From the NCBI GenBank assembly GCA_949288805.1, contig CASELL010000010.1, positions 1 through 38,053 of the forward strand: a stretch of DNA of 38,053 nt, written 5' to 3'. Source of the DNA: an uncultured Alphaproteobacteria bacterium (GTDB lineage: Bacteria; Pseudomonadota; Alphaproteobacteria; Rickettsiales; UBA1997). The position numbers and the translations under genes are program-made. Under the pieces are notes generated by a model, which had not been told where the DNA came from, did not search any database, and was given only the letters and a program-made list of their open reading frames with translations. Positions 16,416 to 25,597 of the stretch are shown here, one piece after another (positions within the stretch are counted from its first letter, which is position 1; each line of letters opens with the position of its first letter).

Positions 16416-17070
16416 AAGATACAAAACAGAAAGAGTTAAAACTGCTAAAAATAGAAAAATATCTTCTACAAGATGGCTCCAAAGACAATTAAACGATCCT
16501 TTTGTTTTAGAAGCCAAAAATAGAGGTTATAGATCAAGAGCTAGTTTTAAAATAATTGAAATTAATGACAAGTTTAAAATATTTAAAAAAGGTTATAAAG
16601 TTTTAGATCTAGGTTCTGCCCCTGGGGGTTGGAGTCAAATTGCAGTAGATAAAGTTGGTTATGGAAATATTTTAGCAGTAGATATTTTAAACATGGACCC
16701 AATAAGTGGTGTTAAGTTTATTCAACAAGATTTTTTAGCACCAGAAGCAGAAAGTAGAATCTTAAAAGAAATGAATGGTGAAAAGTATGATGTTGTTATG
16801 AGTGATATGGCAGCAAATACAACAGGTGATAAAAAATTAGATCATTTAAGAACTATGAATCTTGTTGAAAGTGCTTTATTTTTTGCTAAAAAAGTTTTAA
16901 AAGAAAATGGATCTTTTATAGCAAAAGTATTTCAAGGTGGAACTGAAAAAGAATTATTAGATGATTTAAATAAATCTTTTAAAACTGTAAAACATTTTAA
17001 GCCAGAATCTTCTAGAAAAGATTCAGTTGAAATGTATGTTATTGCTCTTGGTTTTAAAAATATTAATTAA
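16399..17070 (+). CDS. rlmE: 23S rRNA (uridine2552-2'-O)-methyltransferase RlmE
   Basis: 223 residues. The SAM site is VLDLGSAPGGWSQIA (residues 68-82). The catalytic K-D-K-E set of FtsJ/RrmJ enzymes is complete: Lys51 in RASFKI, Asp136 in SDMAAN, Lys176 in AKVF and Glu211 in SVEMYV. It methylates U2552 of 23S rRNA in late large-subunit assembly. The N-terminus has a basic extension (TERVKTAKNRK) common in alphaproteobacterial forms. The stop overlaps that of the convergent dacF within the palindrome TTAATTAA. Confidence 0.95.
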   Translation: MITINKRYKTERVKTAKNRKISSTRWLQRQLNDPFVLEAKNRGYRSRASFKIIEINDKFKIFKKGYKVLDLGSAPGGWSQIAVDKVGYGNILAVDILNMDPISGVKFIQQDFLAPEAESRILKEMNGEKYDVVMSDMAANTTGDKKLDHLRTMNLVESALFFAKKVLKENGSFIAKVFQGGTEKELLDDLNKSFKTVKHFKPESSRKDSVEMYVIALGFKNIN

Positions 17071-18193
17071 TACCTATAATTTTTTTACAATTATATAAAA
17101 ATAATGCTTTAAATCTTTTAAACTTTCCAGTTTGTTCAACATCATTTGTGGCATACAAATTATATTCTGTAATTCTATTTTTATCTGTAATCCTAATTTT
17201 AGCTATAATATCATCTTTTTTAATTGGTGCTTGTATATATTTTTTAGATATAAACTCAATTTTTATATTATTTATATCTTCAATTTTTGTAGAATAATTT
17301 ATATCTTCTTTTGTATAAACTGGTACTGTTTTATCTTTTCCAAAAATAACATTAACCTCACCAATTATATCCCCAGAATTAAATAAATCTACATAATTAT
17401 ACAAACTAAAACCATAATCAAACAATTTCCTTGCATCATTAATTCTTTCTCTTTCACTACTAGCACCATTTATTACAGCTATAAGTCTTTTACCATTTCT
17501 AAAAGCAGAAGCTGATATTGAATATTTTCCATAATCTGTAAAACCAGTTTTTAAACCATCTGTTCCCTCGTATTCTGTTAACAACCAATTTCTATTTCTT
17601 TGTCTAATGTTATTAAAAGTAAATGACGTTTTATTAAAATATCGTTTATAATATTTATAATGATTTTTTATTAAAGCTCTTGATAAAATAGCTAAATCCT
17701 CGACGGACATAAAATGATTTTTATCATATAATCCACTTGGATTTACAAAATTAGTGTTGTTCATACCTAATTCTTTTGCTTTTATATTCATTAAATTAAC
17801 AAAATCTTCAATAGTTCCAGCACTGCCTTCTGCTAATGTAATTGCTGCATCATTGCCAGAAACTATTATTAAACCACTTAATAATTCGTCTACTGATATT
17901 TTCCATTCTGGTTCTAAAAACATTCTTGTACCTTCTTGTCTCCAAGCTCTAACACTAACTTTAAATTTATCATTTAATGTAAACTTTCCCTCTTCTAACA
18001 TATCAAATATAATATAAGCAGTCATAATTTTTGTAGTAGAGGAGGGAGCAGTTAAATCTTTTATATTTCTAGAAAATAAAATTTCTCCGGTATCATAATC
18101 AACTAAAATACCATACTTAGCTTTTATATCTGTTGCAAAAAGTTTATTAAAGCAAGAAAATATTATAAAAAATATTAATATTTTTTTAAACAT
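17063..18193 (-). CDS. dacF: D-alanyl-D-alanine carboxypeptidase (DacF-type)
   Basis: 376 residues with a signal peptide (about 1-20). The S11 penicillin-binding motifs are intact: SxxK in SSTTKIM (Ser52-Lys55), SxN in IVSGNDAAI, and KTG in GLKTGFTDYGK. A C-terminal PBP5-like beta domain follows, and the last part has a basic stretch (GKFKRFKALFLYN) consistent with membrane attachment. It trims pentapeptide stems of peptidoglycan. Single transcription unit, convergent with rlmE and divergent from yidC. The symbol is by family type; dacA/dacC-like naming would be equally defensible. Confidence 0.92.
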   Translation of the reverse strand: MFKKILIFFIIFSCFNKLFATDIKAKYGILVDYDTGEILFSRNIKDLTAPSSTTKIMTAYIIFDMLEEGKFTLNDKFKVSVRAWRQEGTRMFLEPEWKISVDELLSGLIIVSGNDAAITLAEGSAGTIEDFVNLMNIKAKELGMNNTNFVNPSGLYDKNHFMSVEDLAILSRALIKNHYKYYKRYFNKTSFTFNNIRQRNRNWLLTEYEGTDGLKTGFTDYGKYSISASAFRNGKRLIAVINGASSERERINDARKLFDYGFSLYNYVDLFNSGDIIGEVNVIFGKDKTVPVYTKEDINYSTKIEDINNIKIEFISKKYIQAPIKKDDIIAKIRITDKNRITEYNLYATNDVEQTGKFKRFKALFLYNCKKIIGIN

Positions 18194-18303
18194 TATTGAT
18201 TAAATTAACACATAATTTTATAATAAAATATTAAAAATAAAAAAACTAGATTTTTTTATTTTTTAAAATAAAATAAAAAACAGTTGTTAAAAAATATTTA
18301 ATT

Positions 18304-19938
18304 ATGACAGAATCAAAAAAAAGAACTTTTGGACAAACAGTTTTTTTATTTTTAATATTTTTCTTGTTGTCTGATTTTTTAATTGTTAGACCATTAAGAA
18401 ATAAAATTGAAAAAGAACAAAAAATTAAAAATACTCAAGAAGAAATCAATATGGCTAAATCTATACAGAGTCAAACCGATATAAAAGGTGAAGATGTTTA
18501 TATAGAAAATGATTATTTAAAAATAAAAATTAATACAAAAGGACTTTTAATTAATGATGTTGAACTAAAAAAATATAAAGAGAAAGTTGATTCTGATAAA
18601 AATGTGAAAATCTTAAAAGATACAATAGAAGAGTTTAATAGAATTAATATTGGTTGGTTATCTTATACAAAAGATTTAATTATACCTGACAACAATTCTT
18701 TATGGACATATAAAAAACTTGATAATCTTAATATTTTTTCTTTTGATAATAAGAAAGGTGTTGTTTTTAAAATAATTCTTTCACTAGATGATAAATATAT
18801 GTTAAATATTGATCAAGTTATTGAAAATAATAGTAAGGGTAGAGTATTTATTAGACCTTTCTGGCAATTAGAAAAATATAGTTTAAAAGAAGATATTACC
18901 GCTTTTAATGGTGCTATTGGTTATTTTGATGGAGAATTAGAAGATATAAAAACAAAAAAACTTGATAAGAAAAACTTTGAATTTAATACATTTTCTTGGG
19001 GTGGGCTTACAGATAAATATTGGTTGACTGCTTTTATAAATAATGATCCTAATGGAAAAATTAACTTTTTAAAAGATAATGCAGTTATTAAAGTTCAATA
19101 TATAACTAAAAATAATCTAGTTATATTAGAAAAATCCACAGTAAAAACACAAAATAAAATATTTATAGGAGCTAAAGATATAGAAGTTTTAAAAGAATAT
19201 AAAGAAAAAGAAAACCTTCCTTTATTTGATAGAAGCATTGATTTTGGCTTATTTTATATAATATCTAGACCTATGTATGGTTTGCTTAATTTTTTAAATG
19301 AAATTACACATAATTTTGGACTAGCTATAATTTTATTAACCATTATAGTAAAAATGATTTTGTACCCTACAACAAAAAAATCATTAATATCTGCTGGTAA
19401 AATGAAAAAAGCACAACCAGAATTAAAAAGAATACAAAATCTTTATAAAAACGATAAAGTAAAATTACAACAAGAGATATTAAAATTATACAGAAAATAT
19501 GAGTTTAATCCTTTGTCTAGTATTTTACCTTTATTGATTCAAATACCAATATTCTTTTCTTTGTATAAAGTAATATTGATTAATATATATATGCGACAAG
19601 CACCATTTTTTGGTTATTTGAAAGATTTATCAGCTGGCGATCCTACAACTATATTTAACTTATTTGGACTTTTACCTTTTGATGTTGGTTATAAGGTTGG
19701 GTTGATCCCTTGTTTAATGGCTTTAACTATGTATATTCAACAAAAAATAACAGAAAGTACAGCAAATATTAATGATAGTGAAGAAATGAAAACTGCTAAT
19801 AATATCATAAAATATATGCCATTGTTGTTCTTGTTTATGTTTGCTGGTTTTCCTAGTGGATTGTTGTTATATTGGGTTTCTAATAATGTAATAACTATTT
19901 TACAACAATTATATATAAATAAAAAATATGTTAAATAG
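18304..19938 (+). CDS. yidC: Membrane protein insertase YidC
   Basis: 544 residues, full-length proteobacterial YidC. An N-terminal anchor helix (about 12-27) is followed by the large periplasmic beta domain (about 60-320; HFxW-type pieces such as WGGLTDKYWLTAF and the ISRPMYGLLNFL junction). Then comes the conserved five-helix core, with FGLAIILLTIIVKMILYP, the cytoplasmic hairpin MKKAQPELKRIQ, and PLLFLFMFAGFPSGLLLYW near the end. It inserts inner-membrane proteins with SecYEG or alone. The usual rpmH-rnpA-yidC neighbourhood is absent. The stop overlaps that of the convergent EamA gene. Confidence 0.97.
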   Translation: MTESKKRTFGQTVFLFLIFFLLSDFLIVRPLRNKIEKEQKIKNTQEEINMAKSIQSQTDIKGEDVYIENDYLKIKINTKGLLINDVELKKYKEKVDSDKNVKILKDTIEEFNRINIGWLSYTKDLIIPDNNSLWTYKKLDNLNIFSFDNKKGVVFKIILSLDDKYMLNIDQVIENNSKGRVFIRPFWQLEKYSLKEDITAFNGAIGYFDGELEDIKTKKLDKKNFEFNTFSWGGLTDKYWLTAFINNDPNGKINFLKDNAVIKVQYITKNNLVILEKSTVKTQNKIFIGAKDIEVLKEYKEKENLPLFDRSIDFGLFYIISRPMYGLLNFLNEITHNFGLAIILLTIIVKMILYPTTKKSLISAGKMKKAQPELKRIQNLYKNDKVKLQQEILKLYRKYEFNPLSSILPLLIQIPIFFSLYKVILINIYMRQAPFFGYLKDLSAGDPTTIFNLFGLLPFDVGYKVGLIPCLMALTMYIQQKITESTANINDSEEMKTANNIIKYMPLLFLFMFAGFPSGLLLYWVSNNVITILQQLYINKKYVK

Positions 19939-20779
19939 CTTTCTTAAATTTATGTTCAGCTATAAAAACACCAATAACTATTAATATTAAACCAACTATT
20001 TTTTCTTTATTTAATGGTTCGTTTAATATTAAATAGGCAGACAAAACACTTATTACAGATTTAAAAAAATGCATAGGCATTATTTTTGTAGTCATGTTTC
20101 TGTTTAATAGAAAATGAAGACATTGATAAGCTAACATTGATGGACCAACTCCTAGATATATTAGTAATATTATTGCTTTTAAATCAATATTTATTATAGT
20201 TGAAATATTTTCTTTAAAGAAGAAAGAAGATATAAACATTACTATTGATATTACAAAAGAACTATAACAAGTTATTGTTGTAGAATCTATATTTTTAATA
20301 CTTTTAGAAACTATATTACTAGAAGCGCTTAAAGTTGCTGATAATAAAAGACAAAATATGTATATTATATTTGACTTTTCTTTTATACCACCACTTATTA
20401 TATAAACAGCAAAAAAACATATAATTAGTCCAATTATAAGATTTAAACTAATTTTTTCTTTAAATATAATATTTGCTATTAATATTGTTATTGGTATATC
20501 AAGGCTAACTATTATAGCACTTAAAGATGAATCTATATTTTTCATAGCAAGCCCTATAAAAACAAATATAAAACCTTGCATAATACCAAATGTTATTATT
20601 TTTTTTATTTCAGTTTTTGGTAATTTTGAAAACGGCAACAAAAACAATCCTGCTAAAAAAAATCTTATAGCATATAATAACATTATTGGTACAAATTTCA
20701 TTGTATAACCTGTTATTGTATAGGCAGTTCCCCATATTGATACTAACAAGGTTATAGCTAATATATCTATTAATTTCAT
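19931..20779 (-). CDS. EamA/DMT-family transporter
   Basis: 282 residues with ten predicted membrane helices in two EamA repeats: the first around ITLLVSIWGTAYTITG and NIIFKEKISLNLIIGL, the second around SATLSASSNIVSKSI and LILNEPLNKEKIVGL. The GxxL(I)xxG endings fit drug/metabolite transporters. The substrate cannot be predicted; family members carry amino acids, SAM or metabolites. It follows mltA by 2 bp, the last gene of the Tim44-like operon. A second, distinct family member is at 23370-24254. Confidence 0.88.
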   Translation of the reverse strand: MKLIDILAITLLVSIWGTAYTITGYTMKFVPIMLLYAIRFFLAGLFLLPFSKLPKTEIKKIITFGIMQGFIFVFIGLAMKNIDSSLSAIIVSLDIPITILIANIIFKEKISLNLIIGLIICFFAVYIISGGIKEKSNIIYIFCLLLSATLSASSNIVSKSIKNIDSTTITCYSSFVISIVMFISSFFFKENISTIINIDLKAIILLIYLGVGPSMLAYQCLHFLLNRNMTTKIMPMHFFKSVISVLSAYLILNEPLNKEKIVGLILIVIGVFIAEHKFKKAI

Positions 20780-20781
20780 AT

Positions 20782-21897
20782 TTAATTTAATTTATTAATA
20801 ATTCTTTGTGGCAATAATAAAAAATATTCTCCTGTTGAGGATTGATAGCTGGCATTACTTTCTCCTGTTGTTCCACTGCCAAAAAATATATCTCCTCTAA
20901 TAGCTCCTTTAATAGCAGAACCAGTATCATTTGATATAACTAATTTATTAAAATCTTTGTTTCCATTTTTTGTATTATGTATAGTTGATAGCCACATAGG
21001 AAAACCAAGCGGTATATATTTTCTATCAACAGCTATAGTTCTAAATGGTACAAGTTCACTTCCAAAAGCTCCTGTTATTTTGTTATTTTCTAGTATTTTA
21101 AAAAATATATAAGAATCGTTTTGATTTAGTATAATTTCAGCTAATTTTAAATCTTTTTTTAGTTCTTTTTTTATATCTTTTGCATTTATTTTATTTTTTT
21201 CTATTAGATTATTATTTAACATATATTTTCCTATTGAAGTAAATTTTTGATTGTTTTTTCCATCGTAACCTATCGATATTGTTTTTTGTTCATCAACCAA
21301 AAAAACATTTCCAGAGCCCTGTACATGAAAAAAGAACAATTCTATAAAATCATCAGTATATAATATTTCAAGATTTTTATTTTTTAGTGCTCCATTATTA
21401 ATTTCTTTTCTTGTATAATATCTAATATTTGATTTTAAATCATAAGGTCTTTTGTATATTGGATATTTATAAATTTTATCTTTTGTTTTTTTGGCATTAA
21501 TTTGTGGTAGATAATAGCCTGTAAAAAGCGATTTGTTAGTTGTATCTATAACCCTATATGGTATAAAATAATTTTCAAAAAAAATTTGTAAATATTTATT
21601 ATTATAATTTTTGATAACACTGGCAATTTTACAAACAACAAAAAAATCTTTTTTATTTATAAATTGATTTTTATATTGTGGAAAAATATTGTAATTTTCT
21701 GGCAATTCCTTAATTCTTTTACAATTTTTTAAAAATACATCTATCGCTTCTTTATAATTTTCATTTTCCCACCCTTTTAGATCTTTAAAGGTTGATTTTT
21801 CCAAGTATACATTATTTGTTAACCATACAATATCACTATCAGCCAACACCGATGACAAACAGAATGAAATATATATAATTATAATTTTATAATACAT
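20782..21897 (-). CDS. mltA: Membrane-bound lytic murein transglycosylase A
   Basis: 371 residues from the ATG at 21897; the frame is open to 21948, but the shorter start gives a clean signal peptide (MYYKIIIIYISFCLSSVLA) and overlaps the Tim44-like stop as TAATG. Family blocks: FTGYYLPQINA, YTDDFIELFFFHVQGSG, TIAVDRKYIPLGFP and the 3D-domain end NDTGSAIKGAIRGDIFFGSG with the catalytic Asp region. MltA cleaves glycan strands to 1,6-anhydro-muropeptides. No lipobox is visible, so it is probably soluble or held by uncleaved signal. A Tim44-like/MltA pair is a recurring alphaproteobacterial arrangement. Confidence 0.93.
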   Translation of the reverse strand: MYYKIIIIYISFCLSSVLADSDIVWLTNNVYLEKSTFKDLKGWENENYKEAIDVFLKNCKRIKELPENYNIFPQYKNQFINKKDFFVVCKIASVIKNYNNKYLQIFFENYFIPYRVIDTTNKSLFTGYYLPQINAKKTKDKIYKYPIYKRPYDLKSNIRYYTRKEINNGALKNKNLEILYTDDFIELFFFHVQGSGNVFLVDEQKTISIGYDGKNNQKFTSIGKYMLNNNLIEKNKINAKDIKKELKKDLKLAEIILNQNDSYIFFKILENNKITGAFGSELVPFRTIAVDRKYIPLGFPMWLSTIHNTKNGNKDFNKLVISNDTGSAIKGAIRGDIFFGSGTTGESNASYQSSTGEYFLLLPQRIINKLN

Positions 21898-22565
21898 TAT
21901 TTTATAGAATCTAATAGCCACATTTGATCTTTTTTGACAAATGTCCAAATTTCTTCTATATTATTAACTTTTTCTCTTGATCCATTTATTACATTACCAT
22001 CTTTATCTTCAACATAATTCATTTGTTCCATTTCTAATTTTAATACAACTTTTGTATCACAATTTGAAACATCCAATATCTCTTTATTTTTTATTGATAT
22101 TATTATTGTTTTATATTTAATTTCTTTTTCTCTGTTTTGTAATATTTGTTTTTCAAATATTTCATACATATTTTCCGTTAATAACATTTTTAAATAATTA
22201 AGATTTTCTTCTGAAAAATAGTTTAATATAGAAACAACAGCTTTCTCACTTGATTTCAAAAATAGTTCTCTATTAAAAGATTCCTGAGCATTTTCTATTA
22301 TATCTTCTGTGGAATTATTGTTTTTTTTATTTATATAATTTTTATATATATTAGATAGATTATTTTTTATATCGTCTGGAAGTTTGTTTTTTTCTTTTTT
22401 ATTATTTACAACTTCTCCATTTATAGTGTTCTCTTCTGTAGGTGATATTTTTCTGACAAAATCTTTTATAGCTCTATCTCTATCATCTGTAGTTGTAACA
22501 CCAAAACTATTAAATAAAGTTTTAAAAATTAACAATGTTAATAAAAGTAATAACAATATATACAT
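21897..22565 (-). CDS. Tim44-like domain membrane protein
   Basis: 222 residues from the ATG at 22565, chosen because GGGAG sits 6 nt upstream; the frame could extend to 22640, inside the previous gene. One N-terminal membrane helix (MYILLLLLLTLLIFKTLFN), a charged linker, then a Tim44-like domain at about 105-222: SSEKAVVSILNYFSEENL, LLTENMYEIFEKQI and the ending EEIWTFVKKDQMWLLDSIK. The bacterial family is related to mitochondrial Tim44; its role is thought to involve the inner membrane but is not settled. It is followed by mltA (TAATG overlap). Confidence 0.85.
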   Translation of the reverse strand: MYILLLLLLTLLIFKTLFNSFGVTTTDDRDRAIKDFVRKISPTEENTINGEVVNNKKEKNKLPDDIKNNLSNIYKNYINKKNNNSTEDIIENAQESFNRELFLKSSEKAVVSILNYFSEENLNYLKMLLTENMYEIFEKQILQNREKEIKYKTIIISIKNKEILDVSNCDTKVVLKLEMEQMNYVEDKDGNVINGSREKVNNIEEIWTFVKKDQMWLLDSIK

Positions 22566-22566
22566 A

Positions 22567-22854
22567 TTAAACTCCCTTTTGTTTATCTTTTTTATATTTT
22601 TTAAATAATTCCCTATTATTATTAATATTTTTATTATCAACTTTACAATTTCTCATAACTTCAACTATATCATCTAATTCTCTATCATTTTTTTTAATAA
22701 CTTTCACTGTATCAAAAGACAAGCTCTGTTTTATCTCTTTTTTTTTATTTTCATAATCTTTATCTCTCTTTTCTGTAGTATCATCGTCTTCTTCAATAAA
22801 AAATAATTTTTCGACCTCTATCATGTCTTTTAAATATTGTGTTTGAGAAATCAT
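22567..22854 (-). CDS. Small unrecognised charged protein
   Basis: 95 residues, no membrane segment or signal. It starts MISQTQYLKDMIEVEKLFF, has an acidic patch (EEDDD), a Lys/Glu-rich middle and a basic end (ELFKKYKKDKQKGV). I recognise no family. It is supported as a gene by its promoter (22885-22913), by the ribosome-binding site of the next gene being placed over its last codons, and by the 1-nt spacing to that gene. It heads the operon with the Tim44-like protein, mltA and an EamA transporter, so a link to the envelope is possible but unproven. Confidence 0.65.
   Translation of the reverse strand: MISQTQYLKDMIEVEKLFFIEEDDDTTEKRDKDYENKKKEIKQSLSFDTVKVIKKNDRELDDIVEVMRNCKVDNKNINNNRELFKKYKKDKQKGV
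22572..22576 (-). promoter_or_regulatory. Ribosome-binding site fixing the Tim44-like start
   Basis: Minus strand GGGAG, then 6 nt to the ATG at 22565-22563. It lies just before the stop codon (TAA at 22569-22567) of the small upstream gene, which suggests coupled translation. Confidence 0.6.
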
Positions 22855-22859
22855 TTATA

Positions 22860-22887
22860 TTGAATAATAAAATTATACTAATATAAT
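22860..22887 (+). promoter_or_regulatory. Sigma70-like promoter for rlmH
   Basis: TTGAAT (22860-22865), 16-nt spacer, TATAAT (22882-22887), 26 bp before the rlmH ATG. It overlaps the divergent promoter of the opposite operon, so the two probably compete. Confidence 0.6.
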
Positions 22888-22913
22888 ATATAATATAAAA
22901 ATTTAAAAATCAA
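22885..22913 (-). promoter_or_regulatory. Sigma70-like promoter of the Tim44-like/mltA operon
   Basis: Minus strand TTGATT (22913-22908), 17-nt spacer, TATATT (22890-22885). The -35 box directly abuts the rlmH start codon at 22914. Confidence 0.55.
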
Positions 22914-23369
22914 ATGAAAATAAATATAATTTCGATAGGGCATTTTAAAAATAAAGATCCTTATTTAGATTTGTTTAATGAATATAAAAAAAGAATTGGT
23001 TATAACATTAATTTAATTGAAGTAAAAAATATTAAGTCTAACAATATAGAAGAACAAAAAAAATTAGAGGGAATAGAATTATTAAATAATACTACAAAAG
23101 GTAATAAACTTGTTGTTTTAGATGAAAGAGGAGAAATTATAACAACAAACAATTTTGAAAAAATTTTTACGAAATATACAGATTGTGGTTTTGGTATAGA
23201 TTTTATAATAGGAGGCTCCGATGGTCTTTCTCAAAATGTTTTAGATAAGGCTGATTATGTTTTATCTTTGAGTAAAATGGTATTTCCACATTTAATGGTT
23301 AGGGTTATTTTAATAGAACAATTGTATAGGGTGTTCACATTAAAAAACGGACACCCTTATCATAAATAA
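22914..23369 (+). CDS. rlmH: 23S rRNA (pseudouridine1915-N3)-methyltransferase RlmH
   Basis: 151 residues, standard for this SPOUT methyltransferase, which modifies pseudouridine 1915 in helix 69 of 23S rRNA. Blocks: KLVVLDERGEIITT, the SAM knot IIGGSDGLS, and the C-terminal signature LSLSKMVFPHLMVRVILIEQ followed by LYR and ending GHPYHK. Single gene with its own promoter; its stop is immediately followed by the stop of the convergent EamA gene. Confidence 0.97.
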   Translation: MKINIISIGHFKNKDPYLDLFNEYKKRIGYNINLIEVKNIKSNNIEEQKKLEGIELLNNTTKGNKLVVLDERGEIITTNNFEKIFTKYTDCGFGIDFIIGGSDGLSQNVLDKADYVLSLSKMVFPHLMVRVILIEQLYRVFTLKNGHPYHK

Positions 23370-24254
23370 TTATTTTTTAATTGCTGAGAATATTACAGCT
23401 ATCATTATAAGAAAAGCACCAAGTACTTGTAATAAAGTAAAACTTTCTTTTAATATAAAAAAGCCAAAAAACATACTCATTGCTATGGTAGAAGAAGATA
23501 TTATTGTGGTTTTTTCTGCTCCTATTGTTGATATTGATTTTAAAAAGAATATATATGGTAACAAAAAATTAAATATTCCCATAGATAATAATAAGAAAAA
23601 GTTTATATTATTTATCAATAAATAAGAAAAAGAATCTCTTTGTATAAATATTAAAATTAGTGAATATATACCTGAAAAAAGAAAACCATAAAACCAATAT
23701 ATTAAATCGTCACTTATATTATTTTCTTCTTTTTCTGCTAGTATTGAATAAATAGCTATAAATATACCAGACAAGAGAGCAAAAAACAACCCTTTTAGTA
23801 CATCTGTATTGTTTATATTTAAATTATTAATAACTAAAAATAAGCCAATAAACATTAAAACTATACTTAATAAACTATTTTTATTAATTTCTTTTTTTAG
23901 AAAAAAATAATTAATTAACATAACAAAAAGAGGATTAGAATAAGTTATTGATCTTTGTATTCCAGAATCAATATATTTTAATGAAAATAAAACTAAGACA
24001 TTAACTAAAAATAAACAAAAAAAGCCAGAATATATTGATACAGAGATAAGATCTTTTTTACCGTTTAATTTTAAAAAGGATAAATTTTTATATTTTATCA
24101 ATAAAACGAAAAATAAAATTATTACACTAATTACAGAGGAGGAAAAAAAAGATAAATTTGGATTTATATTATAGCTATATAGATAATTAGCAATTGTTCC
24201 CATTGTCGAAAAAAGGAAAGATGATAATAAGGCATATAGAACACCAACACTCAT
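23370..24254 (-). CDS. EamA/DMT-family transporter
   Basis: 294 residues with ten predicted membrane helices. The first repeat has LLSSFLFSTMGTIANYLYS and FFLKKEINKNSLLSIVLM; the second has LLSGIFIAIYSILAEKEEN and FFILKESFTLLQVLGAF. The charged turn before the last helix pair and the LKE/LNE motif are usual in the family. Substrate unknown. It is the third gene of the BON-cdsA-EamA operon, 10 bp after cdsA. It is not a close copy of the transporter at 19931-20779. Confidence 0.88.
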   Translation of the reverse strand: MSVGVLYALLSSFLFSTMGTIANYLYSYNINPNLSFFSSSVISVIILFFVLLIKYKNLSFLKLNGKKDLISVSIYSGFFCLFLVNVLVLFSLKYIDSGIQRSITYSNPLFVMLINYFFLKKEINKNSLLSIVLMFIGLFLVINNLNINNTDVLKGLFFALLSGIFIAIYSILAEKEENNISDDLIYWFYGFLFSGIYSLILIFIQRDSFSYLLINNINFFLLLSMGIFNFLLPYIFFLKSISTIGAEKTTIISSSTIAMSMFFGFFILKESFTLLQVLGAFLIMIAVIFSAIKK

Positions 24255-24264
24255 AGAGTACCTT

Positions 24265-24912
24265 CTATAAAATATTTAATAAAAAAATAAAAGAAATTGT
24301 TGTAAATAAGAAACCATCAAATCTATCTAAAAAACCACCATGTCCAGGGATTATAGAGCCACTATCTTTTACATCAAATTTTCTTTTTACATAAGATTCT
24401 GTAAAATCGCTTATTTGTTCTATACAACATAAAAATGGAGTAGCCATCAATAAAGATATTTTTAATTCTGGCAAGAAAATACTAGCAAAAATGTAACACA
24501 AAATACTTGCCCCAAGTATACCACCAATTAGTCCTTCATAAGATTTTTTAGGACTTATTTTATTTATTTTATGTTTTCCAAGTTTCAATTTTGCCCCAAC
24601 AATATAAGCAAAAGTATCCATAGACCAAATTAATAAAAATAGCCACATTAACAAATGATTACTATTTTGATAATATAATTTTATATTTAATATTGGTAAT
24701 ACTGTTAATAAAATATAAACAACACCTATTAAAAACCATTTATTTTTATTGTTTTTTGATTTCGATACTATTTCTCCCCATTCCATAGCCATAATTGAAG
24801 CTATAATAAATAAAAAACCTAAATCAAAAACAAAGTCATTTGAATATATAAAATATAATAATACTAAAACAATACATATTCCAGACAAGGCTCGAATTAA
24901 TAATTCTTTCAT
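24265..24912 (-). CDS. cdsA: Phosphatidate cytidylyltransferase CdsA
   Basis: 215 residues, shorter than the E. coli enzyme (about 285) but similar to compact alphaproteobacterial forms. It makes CDP-diacylglycerol for all phospholipids. The family signature is perfect: SYVKRKFDVKDSGSIIPGHG followed by GFLDRFDG. Upstream are SPKKSYEGLIGG and WSMDTFAYIVGAKLG-like elements, with about six membrane helices. A strong ribosome-binding site (AGGAGG, 24921-24916) precedes the ATG. The usual frr-uppS-cdsA-dxr-rseP-bamA order is not present. Confidence 0.95.
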   Translation of the reverse strand: MKELLIRALSGICIVLVLLYFIYSNDFVFDLGFLFIIASIMAMEWGEIVSKSKNNKNKWFLIGVVYILLTVLPILNIKLYYQNSNHLLMWLFLLIWSMDTFAYIVGAKLKLGKHKINKISPKKSYEGLIGGILGASILCYIFASIFLPELKISLLMATPFLCCIEQISDFTESYVKRKFDVKDSGSIIPGHGGFLDRFDGFLFTTISFIFLLNIL

Positions 24913-24915
24913 AAA

Positions 24916-24921
24916 TCCTCC
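24916..24921 (-). promoter_or_regulatory. Strong ribosome-binding site of cdsA
   Basis: Minus strand AGGAGG, 3 nt before the ATG at 24912; the upstream part of the site overlaps the stop codon of the BON lipoprotein gene. It supports the short N-terminus of cdsA. Confidence 0.55.
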
Positions 24922-25529
24922 TAATTATAAATAAATTTAATTTTTTTATCACTATCTACAGTGATAATATAACTAACAACCTCTTTAACGCCTCTTACAG
25001 TACTAATAGTTTTAGTTAAAAGTTTTAGTTCTTTTTCGTCATTTGCTATACCAATAATATAAACATAGCCATTCATAACAGAAATTTCATAATTCATAGA
25101 TCTTACCTTTGTTTTAAAGAATATTTTTGTTTTAATCATTCTTTCTATAAAGTAATCTTTTATATGATTTTTTGAAGTGGTACTAACTATTAATTCACTC
25201 AATAATTCTCTAGTCTTAATATTTTCTTTTATTTTTTTTTCTATAATTTGCTTAATCATTTCTTCTCTAACTGAACCAGTTAATAAAACTCTACCTTCAA
25301 CTATATTTATATCATAATAGCCAAATTTTTTAGATGTGTTTAATAACAAAAAACTATCTATGGATTCATTAATAGATTCTTTTAGTTGTTTTTTTAATTC
25401 TAGATCTGCTCTAACATGAATTATATCTCTGTTTAATCCTGTAATTTTATTTGCCATTTCACCACTGGTTAATGTAATTCTTAAGCAAGACGTTAAAAAT
25501 ATACAAGATATTAGTAGTATTTTTTTCAT
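24921..25529 (-). CDS. BON-domain outer-membrane lipoprotein (DolP/YraP-like)
   Basis: 202 residues. The lipobox FLTSC puts the modified Cys at about residue 15. Two BON domains follow, about 48-115 (DINIVEGRVLLTGSVREEMI) and 127-195 (YEISVMNGYVYIIGIANDEK then VRGVKEVVSYII). Lipidation plus two BON domains in about 200 residues is the architecture of DolP (YraP), which supports outer-membrane integrity in E. coli; orthology is likely but not proven. First gene of an operon with cdsA and an EamA transporter, with a promoter divergent from the giant gene. Confidence 0.85.
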   Translation of the reverse strand: MKKILLISCIFLTSCLRITLTSGEMANKITGLNRDIIHVRADLELKKQLKESINESIDSFLLLNTSKKFGYYDINIVEGRVLLTGSVREEMIKQIIEKKIKENIKTRELLSELIVSTTSKNHIKDYFIERMIKTKIFFKTKVRSMNYEISVMNGYVYIIGIANDEKELKLLTKTISTVRGVKEVVSYIITVDSDKKIKFIYN

Positions 25530-25561
25530 TTATATTAATTTATTTTATAAGATTATTCTTA

Positions 25562-25589
25562 ATAATAAAAGGCGTTTTAAATAAGTCAA
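25562..25589 (-). promoter_or_regulatory. Sigma70-like promoter of the BON-cdsA operon
   Basis: Minus strand TTGACT (25589-25584), 16-nt spacer, TATTAT (25567-25562), about 33 bp before the ATG. Its -35 box is 8 bp from the -35 box of the divergent giant-gene promoter. Confidence 0.6.
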
Positions 25590-25597
25590 TAAATTTC

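Noticed and set aside
21898-21948. Longer N-terminus of MltA
   Set aside because: It would place 17 residues before a good signal peptide and overlap the Tim44-like gene; the ATG at 21897 fits the operon spacing.
23329-23356. 8-bp stem (GGGTGTTC/GGACACCC) near the rlmH stop as a terminator
   Set aside because: It lies within conserved RlmH codons, has a 12-nt loop, and the T-rich stretch does not follow the stem directly.
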